DNA of 55,687 bases from Carboxydothermus pertinax (GCF_001950255.1 NZ_BDJK01000013.1:1-55687), one strand, 5' to 3'; shown: positions 23,849 to 33,354, counted from the stretch's first letter. Numbers and translations are program-made. The notes: a model not told the origin generated them from the sequence alone.

Positions 23849-24265
23849 CTAAGTTTTACTTTTATAATTTAGATAACCCGAAAGGATGAGCGTTGCCGCC
23901 ATTTTATCAATGACCTTTTTTCTTTTTTGACGGCTTACATCTCCGCTTATTAATAGCTTTTCCGCTTCCACGGTAGATAAACGTTCATCCCAAAAAACGG
24001 GTTTAATCCCGGTAAATTGGTAAAACGCTTCCGCAAACCGCTCCACCATCAAAGCTCGAGGGCCAGTGGTTCCATTCATATTACGGGGATAACCGATAAC
24101 AACTTCGGTGACATTATGTAGGTCAATAATTTTTTTAAGCTCCCTTAAATCTTCTTTCAGGTTTTTACGGTTAATAACCGTTAAGCCATGGGCCATAAAA
24201 CCTAACTCATCGGATAAAGCAACACCAATTTTTTTATCCCCAACATCAAGCCCAAGAACTTTCAT
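23849..24265 (-). CDS. ruvX: RuvX/YqgF Holliday junction resolvase-like (pre-16S rRNA nuclease)
   Basis: About 138 residues. RNase H-like fold with GLDVGDKKIGVALSD, VIGYPRNMNGTTGPRA and FWDERLSTVEAEKLL, including the conserved acidic residues. Family members process pre-16S rRNA 5' ends. The ATG at 24265 is preceded by an in-frame TTG; either could start. Same strand and order as DUF1292 and IreB. Confidence 0.92.
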   Translation of the reverse strand: MKVLGLDVGDKKIGVALSDELGFMAHGLTVINRKNLKEDLRELKKIIDLHNVTEVVIGYPRNMNGTTGPRALMVERFAEAFYQFTGIKPVFWDERLSTVEAEKLLISGDVSRQKRKKVIDKMAATLILSGYLNYKSKT

Positions 24266-24281
24266 CAATGCATCCGCCGCC

Positions 24282-25235
24282 TTAGATTACTTTTATGGCA
24301 AAATGAGGACACCGCGCTCCACAGTAACCGCAAAACAGGCATTTTTCCTTATTTACTTGAATTTTACCGGTAGGTCCAAGAGCCAAAGCTTTCTGGGAAC
24401 AAGCATCTATACACTGCCCACAGCCCTGACACCAGCTCTCAATGTGGAGTTTTTTGGAAAGTTTTTTTAGGTTCTCTTCTATATTACCATCAATTTCGCC
24501 CTTTTGAAAGTAGTTTATATTAGCAATTACTTCAATTTCCGACTTCATCCCGACAGCAATAGCAGAAAGTTCTTTTATCCCTAGGACAAAATCAAAAGCT
24601 TTTTTAAAATCACTGCCCAAGTGGCCTCCACCTAAAGGTTTCATCCCATAGAGCCCTTTGCCCATGAGATAAGCTTCCGCTATTGCTTCTAACATTTCCT
24701 GGGTGGAACCATCGGCAATGCCAATCCCCCGGTAATTAATAAGCGGATGAATTACTTCTACCGCCGGATGCATCATCCCCGCCCGCACCCCAGCTATATG
24801 GTGGGTGGAAATCCCTACAGCCCGAACATAACCTTTTTCCTTGGCCTTTACCAGAAAGAAAAGGGCTTCTTCATGGCCTTTTAACGTAAAATATGATTCC
24901 TGTTCATGCAAAAGAAAAATATCAATATAATCTCGTCCAAGGGCAGATAAAGCTCTTTTAAGGCTTTTTTCCATTTCCTGGGCGGTTGCTGCATAAGATT
25001 TCGTAGCAATAACCACCCGATCGGTCGGAAAACCCTCTAATGCCTTTTTAATATACGGGTAGGTTTGGTATAGCTCGGCCGTATCAATAAAATTAACCCC
25101 TTTTTCGAGAGCTAAACGAATTATGCGCGCTCCTTCGTTTAACGATAAATTTCGCTGCAGGGGGCCAATTGTGAGAGCCCCAAAACAAAGGCGTGAAACT
25201 TCAATTCCGGTATTCCCAAGGACTCTTTTCTCCAA
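24282..25235 (-). CDS. Aldo/keto reductase with C-terminal ferredoxin domain
   Basis: 317 residues. Residues 1-255 are an aldo/keto reductase barrel (FIDTAELYQTYP with catalytic Asp and Tyr, VIATKSY with Lys, LLHEQE with His). The C-terminus carries two cluster motifs, CQGCGQCIDACSQKA and CLFCGYCGARCPHFA, implying 2[4Fe-4S]. This fused form is common in anaerobes; the substrate is unknown. It interrupts the usual IreB-RuvX adjacency, with 3-base and 16-base gaps. Confidence 0.9.
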   Translation of the reverse strand: MEKRVLGNTGIEVSRLCFGALTIGPLQRNLSLNEGARIIRLALEKGVNFIDTAELYQTYPYIKKALEGFPTDRVVIATKSYAATAQEMEKSLKRALSALGRDYIDIFLLHEQESYFTLKGHEEALFFLVKAKEKGYVRAVGISTHHIAGVRAGMMHPAVEVIHPLINYRGIGIADGSTQEMLEAIAEAYLMGKGLYGMKPLGGGHLGSDFKKAFDFVLGIKELSAIAVGMKSEIEVIANINYFQKGEIDGNIEENLKKLSKKLHIESWCQGCGQCIDACSQKALALGPTGKIQVNKEKCLFCGYCGARCPHFAIKVI

Positions 25236-25238
25236 ATC

Positions 25239-25496
25239 TTACTCCCTTTCTAAATACACTTTTAAGAGTTCTTCTAAAAGATCGTCCCGCTCAATCTTGC
25301 GAATTAAATTTCGGGCATTTTTATGGCTAGTGATATATGCCGGATCTCCTGATAGGAGATAACCTACCAGTTGATTAATAGGATTGTAACCTTTTTCCTG
25401 TAATGCTTCATAAATGGTAAGAAGCAGGGCTTTATGTTTGGTGTTTTTCTCTTTATCAAAACCAAAGCGCATCGTTTTTTCCAGTTCGTCGTTCAT
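25239..25496 (-). CDS. IreB family regulatory phosphoprotein
   Basis: 85 residues beginning [13 protein letters not shown] with [22 protein letters not shown], the IreB (former DUF965) signature. IreB is a substrate of the PASTA kinase IreK in enterococci. ATG 25496 is preferred over an upstream GTG, which lies inside the GGGGG ribosome site. Conserved neighbourhood with ruvX and DUF1292. Confidence 0.9.
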   Translation of the reverse strand: MNDELEKTMRFGFDKEKNTKHKALLLTIYEALQEKGYNPINQLVGYLLSGDPAYITSHKNARNLIRKIERDDLLEELLKVYLERE

Positions 25497-25584
25497 TCCG
25501 AGCACCCCCTTTAACGACCGGATCCCTTATATATAATTATTCGGCAACTTTTTCTTCATTTCCTTTAAACTTTAAAAATTTTCC

Positions 25585-25764
25585 TTAAGTCCAAAGGTTA
25601 TCGTTGTAGTGATAATAAAACACTGTAGTCGTATCTTTATCAGGAATTCTACGGACAAAAGATGAGCAGATAACCATCAATCCTTCCTGCTTTAACTCTA
25701 CTTTTTCTTGATTGCAAAACCCATTTACTTCGTGTAAGCATTCCGACTGACAATGGATTTTCAT
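25585..25764 (-). CDS. Small DUF1540-like Cys protein
   Basis: 59 residues with C5-x3-C9-x7-C17 and C33 (IHCQSECLHEVNGFC... ICSSF). The spacing resembles DUF1540 proteins, small Cys modules often found in sporulating Firmicutes. Start ATG 25764 follows AAGGGGGG, but that site is the 3' arm of the alaS terminator hairpin, so translation should be blocked when the hairpin forms. No function known. Confidence 0.65.
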   Translation of the reverse strand: MKIHCQSECLHEVNGFCNQEKVELKQEGLMVICSSFVRRIPDKDTTTVFYYHYNDNLWT

Positions 25765-25772
25765 ACGAAAAG

Positions 25773-25808
25773 CCCCCCTTTATGGGAATTTTCCCAGAAA
25801 AAGGGGGG
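25773..25808 (-). terminator. Terminator after alaS that also covers the next ribosome site
   Basis: Long hairpin: CCCCCC-TTT with AAA-GGGGGG outside and TGGGAA/TTCCCA inside, 12 bases past the alaS stop. The tail after the stem is CTTTTC, a short U tract. The G run doubles as the Shine-Dalgarno of the small DUF1540-like gene. Confidence 0.7.
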
Positions 25809-25820
25809 TTTTATACTTTT

Positions 25821-28445
25821 TTATTTAGACTGAACGTACTCGTCAATAACCTGTAAAGCTTCTTTTACTTTTTCCGGATTTTTACCACCGGCCTGGGCCA
25901 TGTCAGGTCGGCCACCGCCACCGCCTCCGGCAATTTTGGCCGCTTCTTTAACCAGTTCTCCGGCATGATATTTAGATGTGAGATTTTTGTCAACCCCGGC
26001 CAGGAAACTTACCTTACCATCCTTAACTCCCGCCAGCAGTAAAACATAATTGGCCAGGGAAGCTTTCACTAGATCGTAAGCTTTTCTGAGTCCATCCATG
26101 TCTGCCCCTTCAATTTCGGCCGCAAGTACCTTAACCCCATTAATTTCCCGAACAGAATGAAGTAAAGTTTTTACTTCAAAAGCAGCCAGCCGTTGCCTAA
26201 GGCCTTCAATTTCCCGGTCTTTATCTTTAAGGTTTTTGAAAACACCGGAAATTTTTTCAGGTAATTCGGCAAAAGTACATTTAAAAGGTTCAACTGCGGT
26301 CTTAAGAGTATCTTCTAAACTCCTTACGTATTCCAGGGCTCCAACGCCAGTTACCGCCTCAATCCGCCGAACTCCAGCCCCAATACTACTTTCCCCCAAG
26401 ATTTTAAAGAAACCAATAACACCGGAAGAAGAAACATGGGTTCCACCACAAAGCTCAGCAGAAAAATCACCTACCCGAACCACCCGGACTCGCTCTCCAT
26501 ATTTCTCATCAAATAACGCAATTACTCCCGCATTCCGGGCTTCATCTAAAGTAGTGTAATCAATCATCACCGGGAGATTTTTTAAAATTGCGTTGTTTAC
26601 AATATTTTCAATTTCCCGTATTTCTTCCTCTTTAAGCCCCTCAAAATGGGTAAAGTCAAAACGAAGCCGCTCTGGAGTTACCAGTGAACCTGCCTGGTTT
26701 ACATGTTCGCCTAAGACCATTTTTAAAGCTTTATGTAGAAGGTGGGTAGCAGTGTGGTTACGGGCGGTATTCATCCTGGTTTCTTCAAGTACCGCTAAGG
26801 TTGCTGTATCCCCTACTTTTACCTTACCATCAATAACTTTTACCTTGTGAATTATAAAGTCGCTCAAAGGTTTTTCTACATCTAAGACGGAAAGCCTAAA
26901 GCCATCGCCAGATATTTCCCCTATATCAGCCACCTGCCCGCCGCCTTCGGGATAAAAGGGGGTTATCCGGGTAATGATTTCCCCTTCCTCCCCGGCAGTA
27001 AGTCTATCAACTTTTCGACCGTCTTTAATAATGGCGATTATTTCAGAACTGTCTAAAAGCTTATCATAACCAACAAAAGTTACTTCTCCCAGCTCTTCTT
27101 TTAATTCTTTTAAGAAAGCATCCCTGGTAGAAAGATAATCTACATCCTCCCTTGCTTCCCGGGCCCGGCGGCGTTGTTCTTCCATTTGCTGCTTAAAACC
27201 TTCCTCATCCACGGTAAAGCCTTTTTCTTCGGCTATCTCCCGGGTAAGTTCAATGGGAAAGCCGTAAGTATCGTAAAGTTTAAAGGCAAGAAGTCCGGGA
27301 ATTTCGGTTTTTCCTTCCTGGGCTAAACGTTCCATTAAATCAGCAAGCATAGCAAGACCCTGATTTAAGGTTTCCCGGAATTTTTCCTCTTCAAGTTTAA
27401 TAATTTTTAAGGTATGTTCTGCTTTTTCTTTAAGTTCGGGGTAAGCATCGCCCATCTGATCTATAACTTTATTAGCTACCTGATGTAAAAAGGGCTCTTC
27501 CCGATCTAATAGCCGTCCAAACCGTAAAGCCCGGCGCAGTAACCGTCTTATGACATACCCCCGACCTTCATTGGAAGGAAGGGCCCCATCGGTAATGGCA
27601 AAAGTAATTGCCCGGGTATGGTCGGCAATCACCTTTAAAGCCACATCCACTTTTTCATCGTACCCATATTTAACGCCAAGGATTTGAGCGGCATAGTCAA
27701 TTATTTCCCGGAAAATATCAGTATCAAAGTTCGAAGGCACACCTTGAAGGACCGAAGCCACCCTTTCCAAACCCATGCCGGTATCAATACCCTTATGCTC
27801 CAAAGGAGTATAGTTTCCTTCTTCATCCCGGAAAAACTGGATAAACACCAGGTTCCAGATTTCCAGGAAACGTCCACAATCACAGGCCACACTGCAGTCG
27901 GGACTCCCACAGCCTCGATCTGGACCTAAATCTACGTAAATTTCCGAACAAGGCCCGCAGGGACCAACACCTATCTCCCAGAAATTAGTATCCTTACCAA
28001 GGCGGGTAATCCGCTCCGCGGGAACGCCCACCACGTTATGCCAGATGTCAAAGGCTTCGTCGTCGTCCAAGTAAATGGTTATGTACAATTTATCCTTAGA
28101 AATACCTAAGTGTTCGGTAACAAACTCCCAGGCCCAGGTAATCGCTTCTTTTTTAAAATAATCCCCAAAGGAAAAGTTTCCCAGCATTTCAAAAAAAGTA
28201 TGGTGCCTGGCAGTCCGCCCTACCGACTCAATATCCGGAGTCCGCAGGCATTTCTGACAGGTAGTAACCCGTCTTACCTCGGGCACTGCCGCTCCGGTAA
28301 AATATGGTTTAAAGGGCACCATTCCTGCAGCTGTCCATAAAAGGCTCGGGTCATTAGCAGGGATAAGGGAAGCACTGGGCAGGATTTTATGACCTTTGCT
28401 TTCAAAAAATTTCAAGAATTTTTCCCGGATTTCGTGTCCTAACAC
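25821..28445 (-). CDS. alaS: Alanyl-tRNA synthetase
   Basis: 874 residues. Class II synthetase with the AlaRS start EIREKFLKFFESKGH, motif 2 region TCQKCLRTPDIESVGRTARHHTFFEMLGNFSFGDYFK, editing domain RNHTATHLLHKAL (HxxxH), CGGTHVSSSG and the C-terminal C-Ala domain ending in GGGGGGRPDMAQAGG. GTG 28445 is taken as start because GGGGGAAATT precedes it; an ATG six codons upstream has no ribosome site. Own consensus promoter, no T-box seen. Confidence 0.97.
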   Translation of the reverse strand: MLGHEIREKFLKFFESKGHKILPSASLIPANDPSLLWTAAGMVPFKPYFTGAAVPEVRRVTTCQKCLRTPDIESVGRTARHHTFFEMLGNFSFGDYFKKEAITWAWEFVTEHLGISKDKLYITIYLDDDEAFDIWHNVVGVPAERITRLGKDTNFWEIGVGPCGPCSEIYVDLGPDRGCGSPDCSVACDCGRFLEIWNLVFIQFFRDEEGNYTPLEHKGIDTGMGLERVASVLQGVPSNFDTDIFREIIDYAAQILGVKYGYDEKVDVALKVIADHTRAITFAITDGALPSNEGRGYVIRRLLRRALRFGRLLDREEPFLHQVANKVIDQMGDAYPELKEKAEHTLKIIKLEEEKFRETLNQGLAMLADLMERLAQEGKTEIPGLLAFKLYDTYGFPIELTREIAEEKGFTVDEEGFKQQMEEQRRRAREAREDVDYLSTRDAFLKELKEELGEVTFVGYDKLLDSSEIIAIIKDGRKVDRLTAGEEGEIITRITPFYPEGGGQVADIGEISGDGFRLSVLDVEKPLSDFIIHKVKVIDGKVKVGDTATLAVLEETRMNTARNHTATHLLHKALKMVLGEHVNQAGSLVTPERLRFDFTHFEGLKEEEIREIENIVNNAILKNLPVMIDYTTLDEARNAGVIALFDEKYGERVRVVRVGDFSAELCGGTHVSSSGVIGFFKILGESSIGAGVRRIEAVTGVGALEYVRSLEDTLKTAVEPFKCTFAELPEKISGVFKNLKDKDREIEGLRQRLAAFEVKTLLHSVREINGVKVLAAEIEGADMDGLRKAYDLVKASLANYVLLLAGVKDGKVSFLAGVDKNLTSKYHAGELVKEAAKIAGGGGGGRPDMAQAGGKNPEKVKEALQVIDEYVQSK

Positions 28446-28482
28446 ACAATTTCCCCCATTCAAACGGCTTTAATTTTATCTA

Positions 28483-28512
28483 ATTATACTTTACCAAAAA
28501 TTTTACTGTCAA
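28483..28512 (-). promoter_or_regulatory. Consensus sigma-A promoter of alaS
   Basis: Minus strand TTGACA (28507-28512), 18-base spacer, TATAAT (28483-28488); the leader is only about 30 bases, so there is no room for a T-box. Confidence 0.8.
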
Positions 28513-28555
28513 CAAGATGAAATTTCCCTATGGTTTATTTTCTAAAAATAAAGTA

Positions 28556-29590
28556 CTAATTTTTAGTAGTAATACCCCTTCGCCGGAAAAGAATATAAAG
28601 ATTCCGGGCAGTAGCAGCTACAGGCACTGCTAAAATCATGCCGGCAACTCCTCCCAAAGTAAAGCCGGAAAGCAGCAAAAATATAACCGTTAAAGGATGA
28701 AGTCCTAAGCTATCTCCCAAAATTTTAGGAGCAAGGACGTTTCCTTCCAGCTGTTGAATTAAAACGATTGCCACCAAAGTTTTAAAAAATAAAATTTTTC
28801 CCTTTAATAGAGCGATAGCCAGGATGGGGATGCTTGCAAGAATTGGTCCAAAATACGGAATTAACTCCATTACCCCCGCCAGAAGCCCCAAAAGAAAACT
28901 ATACGGCATCTTTAGCAAGTAAAGCACTAAACCGGTTACTATTCCTACCGCCAGGCAAATTAACAAATGCCCTTTTATAAACCGGCCAAAGACATTGTCG
29001 CAAACCCTCAGGAAAATAAGCGCCTCATCCTGTAAATGAGGGGGAAGATAAGATAAAAAACCTTTTTTTAATTTATGGACATCTTTTAGGATATAATAGG
29101 CTAAGATGGGGGCTAAAAGAAAATCAAATAAACGGGAAGATACTCCCCATAAGGCGCTTAAAATACTTTTTAACATTTGGGCTAAACTTTTTTCCAAGGT
29201 ATCAATTTGGGTCATTAAGCTTTTTTTTATTTCTGGCGGAAGAGTGCCCCGATCAATTCCTTCCTGCTGGCGGTCTAAAAAGGCCTGGACCTGGTTTAAA
29301 TAACCGGGAAGAACCACCAATAAATCATTGACTTGGCGTACAAAAGAAGGGAGTAAAAATTTTGCTATAAGAAAGATTATAAAGCCTAAGACCAGATACA
29401 GGAGTATTATTCCAAACCCCCGCTTTATTCCCCATTTTTCCAGTAGATCCACCGGCCAGTGCAGGAGATAAGCTAAAAAGCCCGCTAAAATAAAAGGGAA
29501 AAAAACTGCCCTTATCCGGTAAAAAAAGATAAGGGCAGCAATTATTCCGAGAAGTTTTAAAAGAAAAAAAAGATTTTTTCTAAAAAACAT
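28556..29590 (-). CDS. AI-2E family (UPF0118) permease
   Basis: 344 residues with about eight membrane segments: paired helices at both ends, a soluble central stretch (RQEGIDRGTLPPEIKK...), and the family segment LLAGVMELIPYFGPILASIPILAIA plus QQLEGNVLAPKILGDSLGLHPL. AI-2E family members include TqsA and sodium/proton antiporters, so the substrate cannot be assigned. A ytxH-like small gene precedes it. Confidence 0.9.
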   Translation of the reverse strand: MFFRKNLFFLLKLLGIIAALIFFYRIRAVFFPFILAGFLAYLLHWPVDLLEKWGIKRGFGIILLYLVLGFIIFLIAKFLLPSFVRQVNDLLVVLPGYLNQVQAFLDRQQEGIDRGTLPPEIKKSLMTQIDTLEKSLAQMLKSILSALWGVSSRLFDFLLAPILAYYILKDVHKLKKGFLSYLPPHLQDEALIFLRVCDNVFGRFIKGHLLICLAVGIVTGLVLYLLKMPYSFLLGLLAGVMELIPYFGPILASIPILAIALLKGKILFFKTLVAIVLIQQLEGNVLAPKILGDSLGLHPLTVIFLLLSGFTLGGVAGMILAVPVAATARNLYILFRRRGITTKN

Positions 29591-29612
29591 GGTATGTCAC
29601 CTATTTCCACCT

Positions 29613-29771
29613 CTAGGTTAAATCATCGAGAATGCCCATAAATTTTTTTCGGATCCTGCCACCCTCCCGCATAACCATTTTCCGGCCGTCTTTCCGGGTA
29701 GTAACCGATGCCGCTAAGGTAAGCCCAATTAAACTTCCAGCTAACAAGCCGCCGATAAAATCCCGCCGCAT
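29613..29771 (-). CDS. YtxH-like small membrane protein
   Basis: 52 residues: a Gly-rich membrane segment (FIGGLLAGSLIGLTLAA), then a basic tail (TTRKDGRKMV...). This resembles YtxH-type Gly-zipper proteins, frequently encoded next to AI-2E permeases and alaS in Firmicutes. Ribosome site AGGGAGG nine bases before ATG. Confidence 0.7.
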   Translation of the reverse strand: MRRDFIGGLLAGSLIGLTLAASVTTRKDGRKMVMREGGRIRKKFMGILDDLT

Positions 29772-29793
29772 ATACTGCTACCTCCCTTACTTT

Positions 29794-29967
29794 TTAATAG
29801 AGCTGCTGATTGTAAGGATCAAAAGCCATCAAACTTCCGTCCTCACCCAATTCGTAAATCTGCACCCCTTCTTTATTAATCCGGTATTCCACACAACAGT
29901 TCCAGCAAAAATACTGGTCAGTTCCGATCTTACCGGTAGCTCTGCCTTGGCATATCGGACAATTCAT
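29794..29967 (-). CDS. Small zinc-ribbon protein
   Basis: 57 residues: CPIC at 3-6 and CWNCC at 21-25, then EYRINKEGVQIYELGEDG. Two CxxC pairs about 15 residues apart predict a zinc ribbon. GGAGGGGATATA precedes ATG. No functional assignment; it begins the small operon with the YtxH-like and AI-2E genes, after the ileS terminator. Confidence 0.7.
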   Translation of the reverse strand: MNCPICQGRATGKIGTDQYFCWNCCVEYRINKEGVQIYELGEDGSLMAFDPYNQQLY

Positions 29968-30046
29968 TATATCCCCTCCGCACCGCAGTAATTTTAATGG
30001 TATTATTACCGGGATGCGGAAATTTCATACCTTCTTTAATTTAAGA

Positions 30047-30075
30047 AAAAAACCGCCTGACAAAGAAGTCAGGCG
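30047..30075 (-). terminator. Terminator after ileS
   Basis: Minus-strand stem CGCCTGAC/GTCAGGCG with a 6-nt loop, followed by GTTTTTTTCTT, 13 bases past the ileS stop. Confidence 0.9.
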
Positions 30076-30087
30076 ATTTTTAGGAAA

Positions 30088-32862
30088 TTATCCGTTTCTA
30101 CTAAGTTCGTGCAAAACACCGGCACATCGGGGACAGGTGCCGGGAAATTCGTGGTCACTTCCTACCTCCGGAGAATACATCCAGCAACGCTGGCATTTTT
30201 CTCCTAAAGCTTTATTAACTACCACGTCTAAAGGTAACTCGTTGTTTTCTCCAAAAACTTCTTCATTTTTAATATCCACCTGCGAAACAATAAAGATTTC
30301 CGGCCAGATAGCAGCCCTTTCCCTTAAAAATTCGTAGAGATCGCCGGCTGCTTTTAAAGTAATCCAGGCATCTAAACTATGTCCTATTAATTTTCCCTGA
30401 CGGGCAGTTTCTAAAGCTTTTAAGACTTTATCACGAATTTCTAAAATTTTATCCCAGGTCTCTTCTAAAGCTACATCTAAATATTTTTCCTCTACTTTTG
30501 GCATATCCAAAAGCTGCACCGATTCTTTTTTATCTTTTGCCGGAAAGTACCGGTAAGCTTCTTCAGTGGTAAAAGCCAAAACCGGAGTCAGTAGCCGTAA
30601 AAGGGTATCTAAGATTTCGTACAGCACTGTCTGGGCCGAACGGCGCTTTTCACAATCGGGAAGTTCCACATATAGGCGGTCTTTAATAATGTCTAAATAA
30701 ATAGCACTCATATACACCGCGCAGAAGTTATGAACCGCATGGAATACTACATGGAACTCATAATCCTTATAAGCTTTTTCCACCCGGGCAATTAAACGGT
30801 GTAATTTGGCAAGTACCCAGCGGTCGATTTCCAAGAGCCGCTCATAGGGCACCCGATGCTTTTCATGGTCGTAATCATAGAGGTTTCCTAAGAGGAAACG
30901 AATAGTATTTCTAATCTTCCGGTAGCCTTCGGCGGTCTGTTTTAAAATGTTATTGGAGATAGCAAGGTCAGACCGGTAGTCAGCGGAGGCAACCCAAAGC
31001 CGCAGAATATCTGCCCCCAGTTCTTTAATAACTTTTAAAGGATCGACCACGTTGCCTAAAGACTTAGACATTTTCCTTCCTTTTTCGTCCACCAAAAATC
31101 CATGGGTTAATACCGCTTTATACGGTGCTTTTCCTTTAGTAGCAACTGCCGTAGAAAGGGAAGAATTAAACCAACCCCGGTGCTGGTCCGAACCCTCCAA
31201 ATAAAGGTCAGCAGGCCAGCGCAAATCCGGCCAGTATTCCGGCTGCTCCAACACCGCCACATGACTGGATCCGGAATCAAACCAGACGTCCATGATATCA
31301 GTTTCTTTACGGAACTTTTCCCCACCACATGTGGGACACTTAAAGCCCTTGGGCAAAATCTCCTCCGCCTCGTATTTCCACCAGGCATCACTACCTTCCC
31401 GGTGGAATAGAGCGGAAACAGCTTTAATACTTTCATCGGTAACAATTTCTTTGCCGCAATTTTCACAGTAAAAGATCGGTATAGGCACACCCCAGGTTCT
31501 TTGGCGAGAAATACACCAGTCTCCCCGGTCCCTTATCATATTGTAAATCCTATCTTTACCCCAGGCAGGAATCCATTCGACATTATCAATTTCCTTTAAA
31601 GCCTGTTCTCTAAAACCGTCAATAGAAGCAAACCACTGCTCGGTAGCCCTAAAAATCACCGGGTTTTTACACCGCCAGCAATGGGGGTACGAGTGTTTAA
31701 TAAACGACATGGCCAGTAAATCCCCGGAGGCTTCCAAATCCTGAGTAATAACTTTGTTGCCCTCATCAATTTTCATTCCCGCATATTTTCCTGCCCCTTC
31801 GGTAAAGACCCCCTGGTGGTTTACCGGAGACAATACCGGAAGGTTATATTTTTTTCCGGTTTCAAAGTCTTCGGTACCATGGCCGGGAGCAGTATGCACA
31901 AGACCGGTACCGGATTCTAAAGTTACATAGTCCGCAAGCACAACCATAGACTCTCTTTCTATAAACGGATGACGGGTGACAACCCCGGAAAGTTCTTCTC
32001 CTTTATAGCGGTTAATAATTTCACCGCTTAATTTTGTTGCTTCAAAAAATTGGGGCAAAAGCCCTTCGGCAACTACATATTCTCCTTTTTCAGTTTTTAC
32101 TAGCACATAATCAAACTCCGGGTGAGCAGCTATCGCCACGTTGGCCGGCAGGGTCCAGGGAGTTGTCGTCCAGATGACCAGATACGCGTCTTCAGGAACT
32201 TTCCCTTTCCCATCGATTACCTTAAACCGGACATAAATTGAAGGAGACTTTTTATCCGCATATTCAATTTCCGCTTCCGCCAGTGCCGTCTCACACACCG
32301 GACACCAATAAACCGGCTTTAAGCCTTTATAAATATAGCCTTTTTTGGCCATTTCCCCAAAAACTTCAATTTGTTTGGCTTCAAAGTGAGGCATTAAGGT
32401 TAAGTAGGGATTCTCCCAATCGCCCCGGACGCCTAAACGTTTAAACTGCTCTTTTTGAATTTCGGCATATTTTTTGGCATACTCTTTGCATTTGGCCCGA
32501 AATTCCAGGGGACTTACTTCTTTTCGGTTAATTCCTAAATCTTTTATAGCCCGCTGTTCAATGGGAAGGCCATGGGTATCCCAGCCCGGAACATAAGGGG
32601 CATCATAGCCATCCATACTTTTAAATTTCACAATAATATCTTTTAGCACTTTGTTTAAGACGTGGCCCATATGAATATCGCCGTTGGCATAAGGCGGGCC
32701 ATCGTGTAGGATAAATTTCGGGCGCCCCTGATTTTTTTGCTGCACTTTCCGGTAAAGGTCAATACTATTCCAATATTCTAAAATTTCCGGTTCCCGCTCG
32801 GGAAGGTTTCCCCGCATGGGAAAGTCGGTAACTGGAAGGTTTAAGGTTTTTCCGTAATCCAT
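30088..32862 (-). CDS. ileS: Isoleucyl-tRNA synthetase
   Basis: 924 residues, bacterial type 1. Class I motifs HMGH (in PPYANGDIHMGHVLNKVL) and KMSKS (GRKMSKSLGN) are present, with the CP1 editing domain (WTTTPWTLPANVAIAAHP) and DVWFDSGSSH. The C-terminal zinc finger is CQRCW...CPRC. Transcribed behind a T-box leader, as usual for ileS in Firmicutes. Confidence 0.97.
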   Translation of the reverse strand: MDYGKTLNLPVTDFPMRGNLPEREPEILEYWNSIDLYRKVQQKNQGRPKFILHDGPPYANGDIHMGHVLNKVLKDIIVKFKSMDGYDAPYVPGWDTHGLPIEQRAIKDLGINRKEVSPLEFRAKCKEYAKKYAEIQKEQFKRLGVRGDWENPYLTLMPHFEAKQIEVFGEMAKKGYIYKGLKPVYWCPVCETALAEAEIEYADKKSPSIYVRFKVIDGKGKVPEDAYLVIWTTTPWTLPANVAIAAHPEFDYVLVKTEKGEYVVAEGLLPQFFEATKLSGEIINRYKGEELSGVVTRHPFIERESMVVLADYVTLESGTGLVHTAPGHGTEDFETGKKYNLPVLSPVNHQGVFTEGAGKYAGMKIDEGNKVITQDLEASGDLLAMSFIKHSYPHCWRCKNPVIFRATEQWFASIDGFREQALKEIDNVEWIPAWGKDRIYNMIRDRGDWCISRQRTWGVPIPIFYCENCGKEIVTDESIKAVSALFHREGSDAWWKYEAEEILPKGFKCPTCGGEKFRKETDIMDVWFDSGSSHVAVLEQPEYWPDLRWPADLYLEGSDQHRGWFNSSLSTAVATKGKAPYKAVLTHGFLVDEKGRKMSKSLGNVVDPLKVIKELGADILRLWVASADYRSDLAISNNILKQTAEGYRKIRNTIRFLLGNLYDYDHEKHRVPYERLLEIDRWVLAKLHRLIARVEKAYKDYEFHVVFHAVHNFCAVYMSAIYLDIIKDRLYVELPDCEKRRSAQTVLYEILDTLLRLLTPVLAFTTEEAYRYFPAKDKKESVQLLDMPKVEEKYLDVALEETWDKILEIRDKVLKALETARQGKLIGHSLDAWITLKAAGDLYEFLRERAAIWPEIFIVSQVDIKNEEVFGENNELPLDVVVNKALGEKCQRCWMYSPEVGSDHEFPGTCPRCAGVLHELSRNG

Positions 32863-32876
32863 TGGCTCTATCCTCT

Positions 32877-33096
32877 CCTTTTATAAGGTTAATTTTTGTG
32901 AATCAAAACTAAATCTACAAACAAAGATAGGGCCGGCTCCTGCTGGCTTTAATTCTTAGGCAGCGAAAGCTAAACCTAATAATCTCATATCTCACATCGC
33001 ACCTCACACCTCTCAAATCGTAAGGTCGGCTCGATGGCGACAAAATATTACGCACAGGAATGCGCCCTACAAAAACCTTTCCAGGACGCTTAAACT
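32877..33096. other. Spacer between ileS T-box terminator and start; possible dispersed repeat
   Basis: This stretch of about 220 bases holds no gene. On the minus strand it reads GTAGGGCGCATTCCTGTGCG (small CGCA/TGCG hairpin), then a purine-rich, repetitive GAGGTGTGAGGTGCGATGTG-type run. Such segments look like scattered intergenic repeats of related genomes rather than leader structure. It is transcribed as ileS 5' untranslated sequence. Confidence 0.35.
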
Positions 33097-33354
33097 AAAA
33101 AATCCCCTAACCATAAAAGGTTAAGGGACGGCTTATAACCGCGGTACCACCCAAATTACCGGTAACTCCGGTCGCTTCTTTAAAATAACGGCAAGCTGCC
33201 GGGCAAACCTACTCGGTCTAAAGCCTTTCGGCCGCCTCCTCCCGGGGGATTTTCGCCAAACCCTGCCCGCCAGGCTCCCACCCTCCCCGGCTCGCTTTGG
33301 GACTTATCGGCCTGCTACTCGTCCCGTTCATAGGATTTTTCGTAATTAATTTTA
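33097..33354 (-). promoter_or_regulatory. T-box riboswitch of ileS
   Basis: On the minus strand the T-box core GGGTGGTACCGCGG (33139-33152) is followed by the terminator TCCCTTAACC/GGTTAGGGGA (33103-33112 with 33119-33128) and TTTTTT. The 5' part shows Stem I features: AGUA on the 5' side of the specifier loop, GAAAAUC on the 3' side, and an AGCCGGGGAGGG distal region. AUC at 33248-33250 is the likely specifier (Ile). Uncharged tRNA-Ile would stabilise the antiterminator and allow ileS transcription. Confidence 0.92.

Noticed and set aside
23643-23852. Ser-rich plus-strand frame
   Set aside because: It is the antisense shadow of the Glu-rich DUF1292 gene.
29632-29991. Plus-strand frame of 119 codons
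   Set aside because: It is opposite the YtxH-like and zinc-ribbon genes, which have ribosome sites and sensible products.
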